26,704 nt of DNA from Corallochytrium limacisporum. Its lineage: Eukaryota > Opisthokonta. The translations under genes were made by a program, and so were the position numbers. The notes below the pieces were generated by a model, which ran no database searches, was not told where the DNA came from, and saw nothing but the letters and a program-made list of their open reading frames with translations. The stretch is from positions 5,949 to 32,652 of the forward strand of contig PDIP01000089.1 in assembly GCA_002811645.1 (NCBI GenBank), in the 5' to 3' direction. Positions within the stretch are counted from its first letter, which is position 1. Every line of letters starts with the position of its first letter. Of this stretch, positions 1-10,820 are shown one piece after another.

Positions 1-216
1 TGTTTCCCGCCACAGCGGTCGGGATTCGAATGAATGTGATTTGAATAGATTCGGCCTAATATTATGAGACAGAGGGTGGTATGCTGGTACCGTGGTACAA
101 ACGAGGGCGTAGGTGAACACAGTACGGAGGAATTGGGCACCGGAATTTTCATTGTTCCAACTGGTGCGATGGACAACATTTTGCAAGGGTCTGTGCACTG
201 GTGTCGTTAGTTCTAA

Positions 217-296
217 TGCTAACTCCGTCTGGTGCTAACTCCGCCGACTGCTAACTCCACCGACTACTAATTCCACCGACTGCTAACTCCACCACC
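217..296 (+). repeat. 16-bp minisatellite, five tandem units
   Basis: Five head-to-tail 16-bp units start at 217, 233, 249, 265 and 281, with consensus TGCTAACTCCACCGAC. Units differ by one to four bases; the outer units are the most diverged (units 1 and 5 end TCTGG and CCACC). It lies outside any recognised gene. Sixteen is not a multiple of three, which argues against a coding repeat. Confidence 0.9.
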
Positions 297-1552
297 CATG
301 ACCAGCACGAGCACTCAATAACAACAATCTGTGATGGATTCTGCAAATCCTTCGCCACTCTGTTATCTCGTATCTTCCTCCATCATCCTCCATCGATGGA
401 CGGGGTTGGGGGTTCGCGTTGTCTTTCAGATCTTTTTTTTAGACCTTCGCGTACATTACCTTCTTAAGCCGGGTGGCCCTATCCACCAAGTACGAGAAGT
501 TTCTACGGGTCTTGGGGGCGGAGCAGGGAGTTTCTGTTGGTCTTCGGTCCAAAACGCCCAGTTTGTGGGTGATGCACGGACAGCATAGTGAACGTGATGG
601 TCAACATCTGTGCGCAGAAGGTATCCTGGGTTGGCAACGCAACCGATGCATTTCCTTTTTAGGGTGAGTGATTGGTGAACAGGCCAGCATCGCGATTTTG
701 AACTCAATATGCCGAGTTATATGCCATCTGGTACTTGTTCTCCCTGGATATCTCCCTAAACTGCGTCGACCACGGTGTAGGCGACGCAACAGGACCGTCC
801 TTACCGATACCGGATCGTTGACAGTCATATTGGATGTTCGGGGTTAGAATGTTAGTGAATCTGATACTAATTGTTCAAGCCAGGCATTCATGAAGCCAAG
901 CACGATAAACATTCAACTGCTCTATTACACTTCTCGAGTGTGATGCGGTGTTAAAACCTCATTGCCCCCGCATCCCCGGAAACCAGTGTCGATCGGGACG
1001 CTCAGCCGTTGCAAAGCTTTCCTACCAAAACAGCGGTGCATCCTGAAGCGCCCCCATCACAATTTCTTTTTCAAGCCATCCTTGTTTTTCCCAATATGGG
1101 ATTCAGAGTGAAAATAGAAGTTGAAACTTACAGTGTATCACATGCGACAGCACGACAATCATTGCCCGTAATCGACTAATGTTCCTTGTGGTGATATTGA
1201 ACGGAGCCGTTGCCATTGGTACATGGAGACTAGTTGAACTCCGTTTCGGGCAGTGTGCGGTTGCTGTCGGTTTTCCTCGTGGTTTGGCTGGTGGCTATGT
1301 CTCTACGCAGGCTCATATTTGTCACGTCAGGGGCCCCAAAGTGCTCGCAACTTTTGCAAGGTTTCGTCATTTTCTTTAGTTCACTCATTGCCCCGCTCGA
1401 GCAGCAACCCAATTATACCAGTCTAACCTAGCCCTCCCACATTCCTTCGCATGAAAGTGGCACGGATTTGGTTGGCTCGAGCTGGTCTCGCTGCGCTGAG
1501 TTTGGGTATATTGCTCTCGACAGAAAAATCTTGCAACCAGCTGCTCTCCAAG

Positions 1553-1606
1553 CCCCTTGCGGGGTGGGGGAGGGTCCGAGAGCGCCGAGGGGGGTAGGGG
1601 GAGAGA
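1553..1606 (+). repeat. GC-rich hairpin followed by G-runs (copy A)
   Basis: A CCCC-TTGC-GGGG hairpin is followed by runs of four to six G separated by short spacers, ending near 1606. The layout (C-run, short loop, G-run, then GGTGGGG-like tracts) recurs at 6964 and 16026. The G-runs could form a quadruplex. An AGCGCCGAGG segment inside it recurs at about 10830 beside another C-run. Confidence 0.5.
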
Positions 1607-2593
1607 TCGTCTAAGAGAATGCGGGTTTGTGGCCAGTGCGTTCACATATCTGGATCATATATATCTTCACTCTGCATCGGATTGTTATGCCTTGTCCTGA
1701 CGCTTACGCAGGCCCTTACTATTTTCATTTTGGTGTCTTTTAAACCAGTGGTCGTCTCAGGCCGGTATCACATGAACTTGTCCTTTCCAGTTGACTTGAG
1801 CCAGCTTGAAGCTACCTGTAAGTGGTACTAGCATGTTGTCCGCCGTGCGGCTATCAGTACATTTTTGCGTGCAAGTGGACACACCACTTCGTACAATCAC
1901 CCTCTGATTCTGCTCAGAGTACTTCTGAATGGCAGTTCACGCTGTGCTCTTCTTGACTGTTCCTAGCTTCGTCACTGATAGGACGGGACGCGTGTTGCAC
2001 GTCTCTCCCGAAGTGTTACATAGTACTTGGCAGAGGTTTCAACTTGCCCACACTCCACATGTACTGTTCGGTAGTCAGAAGAGCACCGCATGTGAGGAAT
2101 TTTTGTAACTGCTCTTCAATCAAATGCCTAAGATGTGACCTCAATCCAATAGAGAGGCACGGCCTGGAGCCATTCCATTTCAAACAGTCCCATCTTATAT
2201 GCCAGCAGACGAGGGAAGGCCAAAGCGAGACTGTGTACCGAGGCCAGCAATTGGGGCTAAAATCATAGTCTACAATCCCTTCCCGCCTAGTACTTTGGAT
2301 TCTCAATATACCTCCAGCCAGTGACCGCATACTGCCAGAATTTCAATACTGGCCCATTGCCCATAGCCAATATTAGTGGGGAGGGGAGTACCCTGCTCTC
2401 TATCGGTGGGTCACGGCGGATCCCCGCGTGGCCAGGGGCCGGGAGAGGACGGCGGTGTGGCTCGCCATAGTTACTTGTTCTCCCGTTCGAGAAACTGCTG
2501 CCAGAGGACAATGGCAGATAATGTATTTCGGAATCTTAACTTTTTCATTACCAAATGACACTATCTTGGTGAGCACGATACAGACATAATAAT

Positions 2594-4792
2594 ATGGAGA
2601 ATTCAATAGCAGAGCTCCTGAAAGGGAGTCGCAAACGGGATCCCAGGTCACTTATTCGAAAATTTCACCAGAATTTACGAAATTTCCAGTGGTCTTCGGA
2701 CGAAGTGCAGAACATTTTGAAGCACAGTCATGAGTTGGTTTGTTCAGGAGCAGGAACTATCCAAAACCTAATTCTTGGTTGTTCTATGCTGGACATTCTG
2801 TTCACCAGGATTGCCCGGGAAGAAGTCCTGAGAAACGGGGAAGACCTAGTGCGCTCCAAGGATTTGCTGTCAGAAATCATAACCAACGTTTGTAAAGGCA
2901 TTAGCAATGCTCATACAGTCAGCTCTGATGAAGTGCCAAACGGGCAAGATGAGGACGGCCATCCGACTCCCCGCATGGCCAAACTATGCACAATCGAATG
3001 TATCACAGCAATGTTGGCATGTATCGCGGTGCATGTAGGCCTGAAGTCGATGATCACGCCCATTTCAAGAAGTCAGATTGTTAAGACATGCATGAATTGT
3101 CTAGAGTACGGGGATAGTGATCATAATGGATGGATAGCAATCCTTCAACTTTCGGGTGTGGCGATACAAGTGTTCCGAAAGGAAACTTCGCATCTCTCAG
3201 ATACTGTTCGGAAGGCTAGGCTGAAGGCAGTCGGGCACAATCCGAAATTGGATGCGGCGTTGCTGAATGTGCTTGGCATAGTAAGCGCAGGTGCCCTTAC
3301 CAAGGATGCCGGCAAACCCAGTACCCTCTTCGAAAACGGGGCAGGTCTTTACGGTACAATCATTGGCTCTATAGTAGGAGAGTCGCTTACCTCTGAGGTT
3401 GTTTTTGATGAATGGAATCTTACAGTACCCATATCGCCGGTCCGGACTCGGAAGGATGCGGTTTCGTTGATAGAGGCCCTGGAGCGAGTACGCTCCTACA
3501 TCACAGTGGTCTTGAAGCACAACCCAATGTCAGGAACCATTTCAGTCCAGCCCATTGTCAAAACAGCGCTCGATGCCATTACGTTTCGAGTAAGCCAGGA
3601 AAATGTGGTTTCTGATGCGCAGAAACTAGTGTGCGAAAAGATGCAGTGCTCCGCTCTGCAAATTCTCAAGAGCTTGGTGGAGGTCCTAGGGCATGACTTC
3701 TCCCCAATGATTAGTCAAGTAGTCGTGCCCGTGACTCGTTTGCTTCAGTCGAGTGTGGAAAGCAATAGGAATCCAGCAATTGTAGACAAATGTTATCGGT
3801 TCCTTTCTTCGTCTGTCTCTACCTATGGTGGCATCTTTAGCGATGCTGTAGCGGATGTCATCATTTCAAGTACAACACAAGTATTGCTCTTGAACATGGA
3901 AGGGACGAGTGTAGAACAATCGGAATCACCAGGGAAGCGTCGGAAATTGGATACCAGAGCAACCCGGGTGGATGTAAGGGGAGGCTCTACGCCTCTTGAG
4001 TTCATGGCTCAACTCTCTCTACTTGAGTTCTTGAAGGTTTTTATTGGATACGAGTCTCGAGAGAAGTTTGTACGAAGCCAACGGAGTCTAGTCACTTTGG
4101 TTGCCGCTAGTACTGTCGCAGACTTGAATGCAGTGCAAATCGCACGCGATGTGCAGGTTGAAACGACAATTGCGAAGATGCAAGTTTTGAAGACGGCCCT
4201 TGCAGAAATTGGTCATGTGGATGCTTTGTCTGCTCTCTTCGCGGTCAAGCAATGTCGATCTCCTATCCTCAGGCGGCAAGCTACTGCTCTTCTTGCTGTC
4301 GTTCGTGAATCTGCACCGGTCCGACTTCCTCCTTGGCATTTCAACCCGAATCGTTTTGACCCATTCCGTGATCTGACCCAGACCATCATGGCGAAACAAA
4401 CTGGAGATACGGCTGACGTAGTGGATGATGAAGGTGAACAAGAGGAAATAGCCGTGCGTGGTCATGCGTCGCCCGCACATGCCAGCGAGGACGCTGTGGA
4501 AGCTGATAGTGCTGAGCGAAAGGTTCGCAGACAAGCACAGACGGGTTTGCAGAGGGAGGCACCCATGCTATCAGAACCTGTACAGCCTGCTCCGCAGAGT
4601 AAATTCCATGAAAAGATCTTGAATCCGGTAGCCGCTCAATCGGAGGCAAACCAACTCGGTCCTCTGGTCAGTGAGACGAACGATGTGGATGATGCTGTGC
4701 GGGCACCAGTATCACCGGTTCAGGATGCTAGCGACAGCGATTCTGAAGAACTTCCAGAGTTCAATGATTTGGCACCACCTGATGAGGACTAA
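2594..4792 (+). CDS. RIX1: Rix1/PELP1-like pre-rRNA processing protein
   Basis: A 732-codon intron-less frame opens at ATG 2594. Residues 1 to about 580 are predominantly helical with repeated hydrophobic blocks, as in the helical-repeat N-terminal region of the Rix1/PELP1 family. A basic cluster KRRKLD at 448-453 is a likely nuclear localisation signal. From about 600 the chain is acidic and disordered, ending in a Ser/Asp/Glu-rich tail (DSDSEELPEFNDLAPPDED). This order and length (yeast Rix1 is about 760 residues) fit the scaffold of the Rix1-Ipi1-Ipi3 complex, which acts in ITS2 processing and pre-60S maturation in the nucleus. The assignment rests on architecture and overall look, not on a catalytic motif, so another helical-repeat nuclear protein is possible. 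An AATAAA at 4816-4821, 24 bases past the stop, is a fitting polyadenylation signal. Confidence 0.55.
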   Translation: MENSIAELLKGSRKRDPRSLIRKFHQNLRNFQWSSDEVQNILKHSHELVCSGAGTIQNLILGCSMLDILFTRIAREEVLRNGEDLVRSKDLLSEIITNVCKGISNAHTVSSDEVPNGQDEDGHPTPRMAKLCTIECITAMLACIAVHVGLKSMITPISRSQIVKTCMNCLEYGDSDHNGWIAILQLSGVAIQVFRKETSHLSDTVRKARLKAVGHNPKLDAALLNVLGIVSAGALTKDAGKPSTLFENGAGLYGTIIGSIVGESLTSEVVFDEWNLTVPISPVRTRKDAVSLIEALERVRSYITVVLKHNPMSGTISVQPIVKTALDAITFRVSQENVVSDAQKLVCEKMQCSALQILKSLVEVLGHDFSPMISQVVVPVTRLLQSSVESNRNPAIVDKCYRFLSSSVSTYGGIFSDAVADVIISSTTQVLLLNMEGTSVEQSESPGKRRKLDTRATRVDVRGGSTPLEFMAQLSLLEFLKVFIGYESREKFVRSQRSLVTLVAASTVADLNAVQIARDVQVETTIAKMQVLKTALAEIGHVDALSALFAVKQCRSPILRRQATALLAVVRESAPVRLPPWHFNPNRFDPFRDLTQTIMAKQTGDTADVVDDEGEQEEIAVRGHASPAHASEDAVEADSAERKVRRQAQTGLQREAPMLSEPVQPAPQSKFHEKILNPVAAQSEANQLGPLVSETNDVDDAVRAPVSPVQDASDSDSEELPEFNDLAPPDED

Positions 4793-4815
4793 GGTGTAAA
4801 GAAGTCATCAGTGCG

Positions 4816-4821
4816 AATAAA
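4816..4821 (+). terminator. Poly(A) signal AATAAA for the Rix1/PELP1-like gene
   Basis: A canonical AATAAA hexamer lies 24 bases after the TAA of the plus-strand gene, in the short gap before the convergent hydrolase gene. A perfect 6-bp stem (GTCACA-CCGA-TGTGAC, 4845-4860) follows in the same gap. The two transcripts probably overlap at their 3' ends. Confidence 0.5.
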
Positions 4822-4875
4822 GAAAATCTACATATTCTATTGTTGTCACACCGATGTGACCCCGCTGTTCAATAA

Positions 4876-6663
4876 TCAAAACAGGTCTCGCAAAGATCCC
4901 TCGGTGATTGGCAGAGTAATGTGAGAATCCCGAACTGCATCGTGGAATACACTCAGATGCACACTTTCCATTCTGCCATCCTTGAAGCCATTCTCTGTGC
5001 CAAAGTTTTTCCAGTAGCGTGGATGTTGACCAGAGCAGATTTGGATGCGGATTCGCTCCCCCTTCCTGAAGCGCACGGCAGTTGGCCACATCTTGAATTC
5101 TACTGCGTACTCGTCTGGATGCCCGGGCGTCTTGCGTCGGCTCTCCGGAGTAAGTCGCACATATCCGTCACCAATGTTTCTAGATGTTTTCATACGCTTA
5201 GAAACCACACATAAACGGGCGACAAAGTCAACATGTTCGAGACTAGAGGTGACCCACATCTTGACGGGGATGGCACCAATGACTTCAATATCCCTCTTCA
5301 GCTGCGGTGTTGTGAAGGTAACCACATCTGCTCGCTTCTCGAAATTGGTTTGCTTCTTGGTACCTGCACTGCGAGGGTGGAAAATGGCACCGCCTGATTG
5401 CGGAGTAGGGTTTGTTGGGTCATACAGATATCGTGTTGGTTCCACATCGTGTTCTTTGGATTGCTCTATACTAAGCTGACCTCCCCGTTGCAGGTAAAGT
5501 ATGCTGTCCGTTGATGGAGGTGGGAATGTTTCGAAGTTCTTCCATTCTTTGCTCCCCTGTATTTGCAGCTTCACCCGCTCACTGTCCTTTGGACCCGAGT
5601 CCTTGTCACCCTTGAGGACGCGATTAAGCCAGTCAACACCGCTCCGAATGCCATGAACCATGGCCCCGGGGTGGAAGTGATGCCAGTTACCGATGATGAT
5701 CCAGACATCACGGTCAGCCTCACGCATGAGCTGGTATTCGTCTACCATCTCATTCAAGAAAAAATCGTGCCACCCGGCAACAAGGCAGCTGGGAGCCACA
5801 CTCTTTACCTTATGACGATAGTCTCGGATCTGCCAGAACTCAGATTCCAGGGGTGTGTCATGCTCATTCTTTAACAATTTTCCCAGATTTGTCTCTGCCC
5901 CTGGTCTGCGGGTGACAACTTCATCAATTTGGTCGATGACTGCATCATGTGCGAGAGCAAGCGACTTATCCAAAGGAGGCCCTAATACCTTTATGGGCAC
6001 GGTCCAGAGGGGTGTGTCGGACCGAAGCCGATATGTGACATGATGCCACGCGAGCGCTAATCCATAGGCTACACCACCGTGTGGACGTAATACATTATAA
6101 GGCCGTGAACAGGTGATGATTGGCACCATAGCGTCAATGTCATACATATCTTCACGGTTAGGGAGGCGATCATCTGGCAGCATGGCATATTGCACAATGC
6201 CAAGGAAACTAGGCCCCCACGCACCGACTTTGGGGCACAGCTTGAACCAAGCTTGTTCATGAAGCCATTTTAAAGTGTCTTGTCCATCTTCGTGATCTGT
6301 CTGCATTGGTTCGAATTCGCCCTCAGAGTCACCGCGCCCTCTGGTATCCTGGCAAACAACATGAAAACCATGGGTAGCCAATAAATAACAGATTGTATCC
6401 ACATGTGAACGATTATATGGTGTCCGAATTAAAATCGTTGGATACCCGTTGTCTAGAATTTCTTGGCTTCTACTACCATACTTGGTTCCACGTTTGAAAC
6501 AGTTTTTGCTGTGTTTCTTGAGCGGGTGGTACACATCTGTGGCCAATCCAACGCCGTCCCTCATCCTTACCATCACTTTTTCTTGGCAGAATGCGCTATA
6601 TTCGGCGCCTTTCATGCCGATTGCCCAGCCCAAAACCCTTCCGATCTGTTTAGCCAACAACAT
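4876..6663 (-). CDS. CocE/NonD (X-Pro dipeptidyl-peptidase S15) family hydrolase
   Basis: A 595-residue protein read from ATG at 6663 (purine at -3). The frame continues three codons further to a TTG, which I do not use. It has an alpha/beta-hydrolase domain with the family nucleophile motif GAWGPSFLG (Ser152), QDTRGRGDSEGEF at about 105-117, the acid in LVAGWHD (Asp300) and the base in IIGNWHH (His329). That is the Ser-Asp-His triad of CocE-type esterases and S15 peptidases. The C-terminal third is the family's jelly-roll domain, recognisable by RKGERIRIQICSGQHPRYWK and nearby Asn. The family hydrolyses ester or amide bonds; the substrate cannot be read from sequence. No clear signal peptide. 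Bacterial members are much better known, but related proteins occur in fungi. The 3' end faces the Rix1/PELP1-like gene, 83 bp away. Confidence 0.85.
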   Translation of the reverse strand: MLLAKQIGRVLGWAIGMKGAEYSAFCQEKVMVRMRDGVGLATDVYHPLKKHSKNCFKRGTKYGSRSQEILDNGYPTILIRTPYNRSHVDTICYLLATHGFHVVCQDTRGRGDSEGEFEPMQTDHEDGQDTLKWLHEQAWFKLCPKVGAWGPSFLGIVQYAMLPDDRLPNREDMYDIDAMVPIITCSRPYNVLRPHGGVAYGLALAWHHVTYRLRSDTPLWTVPIKVLGPPLDKSLALAHDAVIDQIDEVVTRRPGAETNLGKLLKNEHDTPLESEFWQIRDYRHKVKSVAPSCLVAGWHDFFLNEMVDEYQLMREADRDVWIIIGNWHHFHPGAMVHGIRSGVDWLNRVLKGDKDSGPKDSERVKLQIQGSKEWKNFETFPPPSTDSILYLQRGGQLSIEQSKEHDVEPTRYLYDPTNPTPQSGGAIFHPRSAGTKKQTNFEKRADVVTFTTPQLKRDIEVIGAIPVKMWVTSSLEHVDFVARLCVVSKRMKTSRNIGDGYVRLTPESRRKTPGHPDEYAVEFKMWPTAVRFRKGERIRIQICSGQHPRYWKNFGTENGFKDGRMESVHLSVFHDAVRDSHITLPITEGSLRDLF

Positions 6664-6963
6664 GACTTGCAAATTGGTCGCAAATCAGAGACAGCAAATG
6701 CCGTAGTCATGTCGGTACGAACCACTGTTTGTACACCATTCTACTCCACCTGAAACACCACCAAATACTTTTGCGCATTGGGCATATCAAGAGGACACTG
6801 TTTCGTGTGGCAGCGAGGATGTGATTGTTGTTCACAAAGTCCGCTTGTCTACAACGCATCTCCGTTGGCACACATCTGTGGCGGAAGGGCAGCAGAGCTA
6901 CTCTCTGCCGCTGTGCCCACTTTACGGGACCCGCACTTCATTCCACCGCGGTGTACGTTGACA

Positions 6964-6990
6964 CCCCGCCCCCCGGGGGAGCGGGTGGGG
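6964..6990 (+). repeat. GC-rich hairpin followed by G-runs (copy B)
   Basis: CCCC-G-CCCCCC is followed directly by GGGGG-A-GC-GGG-T-GGGG. It shares the core CGGGGGAGC(A)GGGTGGGG with the copy at 16026-16057, apart from single-base insertions, and matches the general layout of the copy at 1553. Confidence 0.5.
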
Positions 6991-8416
6991 TTGTTGCAGG
7001 CCAATGTCCCAGTCGATACTCAGCTGGCCCGGGAATCAATTCCCGCTCCGCACACCCACTGTCCTTTCTTTTTTCTTTTTTGTCCTTTCGTTCCAAGAAC
7101 CTTCCCACCCGCTGGTCAGCCATTTTTCCAGGATCCACGACGCCCCCCGCTTGGTGAGGGGTCGGCTGACAGTCACGCAGGACACAAATTGCCGGTCCGG
7201 ACACCCCACGGCCCGGTCCGGCAACTACGCGGTAATACCTACGGGGCCACCAGTGACGGCAAGGAGGGGAGAGGGCTTCCTTAGGAAGTTTGCAGCTTGT
7301 AACCGCCGCGGCTGCGCACCGTCACAGAGACGGGCGAGTTTCTCTGCAGGCCATATGGAGAGCTAATGACTCGCAGTTGAATAAAAATGGAAAGTCGTAG
7401 GTCTCATTTCATGTAATTGAAGGAAAGGAGGCGGGGCGGATACCATTGCTCACAATAAGAAACTATCGAATGCAATTGGCGTGGTGAGGTGCCAGGTTCA
7501 GTCTACCAGTATCCACCCGGGCGACATAGGGGTCATTTTCTGTAGTAAGAGTTGTGCCGTGTTGGAAGTCTTGTGATTCAATCGAATATTCCTAAATCAA
7601 TGAAATATATTGGTGTCCCGTTCCGAAACTCGGTTTTCGCACGGGAACCGCACCCATACTACACACCATGTACCTTTGGTACTGGGTATCCGGCTGTGCA
7701 GAGTCAGTGACGACCGAGCAACCCGGCCCCCAACGTAGAGAGTGCGACAGAGGTGGAGGATAGAGTGGCACACACACACTCATATGTGTGTGTAAAAGAG
7801 AGGGTGGGGTCCGGACCCAGCATGGAAAAGGCAGACATCCGACAATAGTGGGAGAGACACGCACAAGAGCCCGTTGGTTCAAGGTTAGCCAACAGTATCG
7901 CATGTGTATCTCGCCGACGACAAGAACTGCCGCAATTGGTTGTACACATGTGTACCGGCGTACCATCTCATCTATGTACGTTTTCTCAAGGTAACGACAC
8001 AGGGCACGGTCAACAAGCCATATACCGAAGAGGGATTCAGCCGGCACGCACAATCCGTGCAAATCAAGACCTTCCTCTTTGGTACAATACCACGCCAACG
8101 ATTTAAAGCGATTTGCATATTGGAAGTACAGTCTGCGTTCAAGGTCGAACCTTTACGGCACCACTGCCAAAGTGTTTTGACGAGTTCCTGCTTTCTTGAC
8201 ATCCATCAACCCACAACTGCAAACAGCCCGTGTATGTCTGCATGTGCTGTTGTCTGTGATTGATTCCATCCAACGAACGGAAACAATCAGTTTTACATTT
8301 TATGACCCCCGTGCCCACCGTGTGGTGTACGAGAAGTACACAGACTGTCTCCACAGAACAAGTGGAATACTGCAACGCCATATCATGTCAGAGTAATAAG
8401 CAACAGTTCCATGGCA

Positions 8417-8959
8417 TCATCCGAGTGACCTTTGTTCTTGCCACATGGATGCGGTGATCCAGGGTTCTCCCAAGCTGTGAGGAAGGATACCAGGATGTCG
8501 AACGTGAATGAATGCCATCAAAACCCAGCATGACATATTTTTCACAGGACGAATTACATGATCGCATTCACCTACCATGAATGATTGGCGCCCTTCTTGA
8601 GCAACCAGCAAGACTCTCGTCAGTCTAGGGCCTGCCTTCTTCCCATTGCTCCTTCCAAAGGGGCAGCGAGGTGGCCCCAGCCGATTCATCTCGTATTGCA
8701 ATGAATTGATGATTGCGAAACTAAGGAAAGCAAGCCGGCACAGGTCGTGATCATCGTTCTCGTGGTGTGTTGCTTCGCTGCAGGTGCAACTGCTACCAAT
8801 ACTCAACGATGAAATCAAGAAACGTTCAAGGGAAGAAAGCTTGAGCAGTGGAGCAGAATAACGAAAGATGCTCTTTGATGTCAGAGTGTCAAGGTGCCTC
8901 AGGGGGGCCGCACTGCTTTTCGCATAAGACTTGACACTTTGGGTAAGTCTTACTGCCAT
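8417..8959 (-). CDS. Unassigned 180-codon ORF
   Basis: An uninterrupted minus-strand frame from ATG 8959 (open a further 17 codons to a TTG). The translation is Leu/Ser-rich in its first third, with no recognisable domain, signal peptide or catalytic motif. A frame this long is uncommon but possible by chance in several kilobases of noncoding DNA. I do not recognise the product; it may be spurious, lineage-specific, or an exon or remnant of something larger. Confidence 0.12.
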   Translation of the reverse strand: MAVRLTQSVKSYAKSSAAPLRHLDTLTSKSIFRYSAPLLKLSSLERFLISSLSIGSSCTCSEATHHENDDHDLCRLAFLSFAIINSLQYEMNRLGPPRCPFGRSNGKKAGPRLTRVLLVAQEGRQSFMVGECDHVIRPVKNMSCWVLMAFIHVRHPGILPHSLGEPWITASMWQEQRSLG

Positions 8960-9830
8960 TCTACAAACAGTTACAGTTGTGCTATGCACAAGTTTCACCA
9001 GTACAGGCAATCGGTTCCACCATCACTTTTTCTGTGACGGGTGGTGTCCTCCCTTTCTACCATGCACAAAGTACCGGAAACAATTCTACAAAACCTTCCA
9101 AAGTAGCAAGCGCTCGAATGCAGACCTCACGAAAGTTCCTTAAAAGCAGCATGGATTCGTACACAAAGGAGGAAGGGTTCGGCGAACATTCGGACGAGAG
9201 CTAAGCATAGAAAGGAGTGTCGGGAATTTTGCAACTCACAAATGGCGTCCTCTGCCGGTCTAATTCTCGAAAGAAGAAGGTAGGGGATGCGGGGCGGGGG
9301 TATATCCTGCAATCAGGACCGACGATGGAAGGAAAATTGCTGTGAAACGATGGCAGCTTTTGAGTTCCGAGTCGGAAAGCAGGTTCCTCACAGCACGGTC
9401 TAACATTAGCACCCCCCGCAGCCACTCTTCCCAGTACTCTCAGAACTTTCATCCTATTTTTGCATCGCCTGGTATTGCGCGGAGGATGCCAGGGTCACAC
9501 AAACCACTTGTTTCCAGGCAGTTCCGCGGTATCGCTATGGTTTTTAATGTAGCGGAATTTCTCGTAAGGGGTTGCGGGCACTTATACATGGAATACGTGG
9601 CGGGATGGCGGTAAAGCTTTGGTGACATCTAAAAACATGTCGTCCTTGATACTACCCATACGTTATGTTGGTATTCTCTGACTGCTTCAGGTCTCTCCAT
9701 CCTCCTGGGAAGCACAACAAGATGAAGCAGCCTTGTTCTTTGTCTGTTGTTGTAAATGGTCATTGAAATCTTCTGCCGCCCTCACAGTTTCAGAAGCATG
9801 TTTGTTGACGTCTTATTGGGTGATCAACCC

Positions 9831-10427
9831 TTAGTCAGTCGCAATCTGTGAGAAAGAGTTGTCTTTCAGCTCCGATTTCGATGACTTGGAGCTGTCTCGA
9901 CCCGCCGTACGACAGCGTAGGCATTTGTTTTGACGCACGATTGGTGTTTGCGAAGGAGCAAGCTCACCGCTGTGTTTGTTCCACGCCCACGTACATATTT
10001 CTGGTGCTTCAAACCCGTTCTCTGGCAAAAGAATTGCCGTTGGCTGCCGTCCACAGTAAATCATAGTAATGCCGGCATAAACCGTACATGCAGACGGAAT
10101 GCCAACACTGTGTGGCTGCAACGAATTGGAATCCGATCTGCATGGTGGTGTTCTGAAATCGAACGGTACATCCGAATTTGCGTCTCCTATCGTACACCTC
10201 AATCTACTCAGACCATATCGACTTGCGTGTATCTTTCCAATGCGGCCCATCCGTGGTTTGAGGGTTTGAACAATTTGATCTAGTTCATGTTGCTCCCACA
10301 CATTACATGAACTTTTGTGCTGCATTAACTGACTCTTGGCCAGGCAAAACCTCAGGCTTCGATCACCAACTGCACAGCTTAGGTTTCGGTCCACATCGGA
10401 TACCGGTGATGCGATGTGTGTGTGCAT
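9831..10427 (-). CDS. Unassigned 198-codon ORF
   Basis: An uninterrupted minus-strand frame from ATG 10427 (open five codons further to a TTG). The product would be hydrophilic, with scattered cysteines and a Ser/Lys-rich C-terminus (DSSKSSKSELKDNSF). No domain is recognised and no neighbour suggests a role. Its length is the only support. Confidence 0.12.
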   Translation of the reverse strand: MHTHIASPVSDVDRNLSCAVGDRSLRFCLAKSQLMQHKSSCNVWEQHELDQIVQTLKPRMGRIGKIHASRYGLSRLRCTIGDANSDVPFDFRTPPCRSDSNSLQPHSVGIPSACTVYAGITMIYCGRQPTAILLPENGFEAPEICTWAWNKHSGELAPSQTPIVRQNKCLRCRTAGRDSSKSSKSELKDNSFSQIATD

Positions 10428-10820
10428 TACTACTGACTCCAAACTGAAGGACCGGTTGTCAAGAGTAGGAACAACACGTTTGACCGTGTGATGTGTGGGA
10501 CAGAGACATTTGCCACCGGGCCCACAGATGAGCTAACAATTAGGCTGGTGTTCGCCCAAATGCCTTCCTGTCCTTTCGTTCTCTTTTGTACTATTACCTC
10601 CCTTCCTTCACTTGGCCAATGGAGAACACACGGCACCACGGGAGGTGTAAGCAGTGAAAGCACTGAAAATGCTGGCTTACCCGATGGTCTGTCCAAGTAA
10701 CGCGGGAAGTTGTCGTAGGAAGGGGAGAGGAAAGACACGAGACGGAGGAGATCCCGTGGCAGGCTCTGGAAGGCGCAAGCAGCGCAGAACGGTTAGAACG
10801 GTTGGGAGGGAGCAGGAAGG

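Larger units (their letters stand above)
1..2593. other. Intergenic region with no convincing gene
   Basis: No reading frame here resembles a known protein. Frames reach only about 60-105 codons, overlap on both strands and mostly lack a good ATG. A frame at 473-661 runs into a good splice-donor sequence (GTGAGT, about 663), but I could not find a matching acceptor and exon. The stretch contains a 16-bp minisatellite (217-296) and a GC-hairpin/G-run element (1553-1606), listed separately. The last few hundred bases should carry the promoter and 5' leader of the gene starting at 2594; I see no distinctive element in them. Confidence 0.6.

Noticed and set aside
473-668. Plus-strand frame ending at a GTGAGT donor, possible exon
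   Set aside because: No convincing acceptor and in-phase partner exon found, no recognised motif, and all three frames are about equally open here.
6778-7284. 168-codon plus-strand frame starting at TTG
   Set aside because: No early ATG, low-complexity Pro/Phe content and overlap with other open frames in a GC-rich repeat area.
7592-8098. 168-codon minus-strand frame starting at TTG
   Set aside because: No ATG until well inside, product reads through a CA/TG repeat and matches nothing.
8135-8158. Minus-strand GGTTCGACC resembling a Pol III B box
   Set aside because: The flanking bases do not form a five-base-pair T stem and no A box or cloverleaf is visible.
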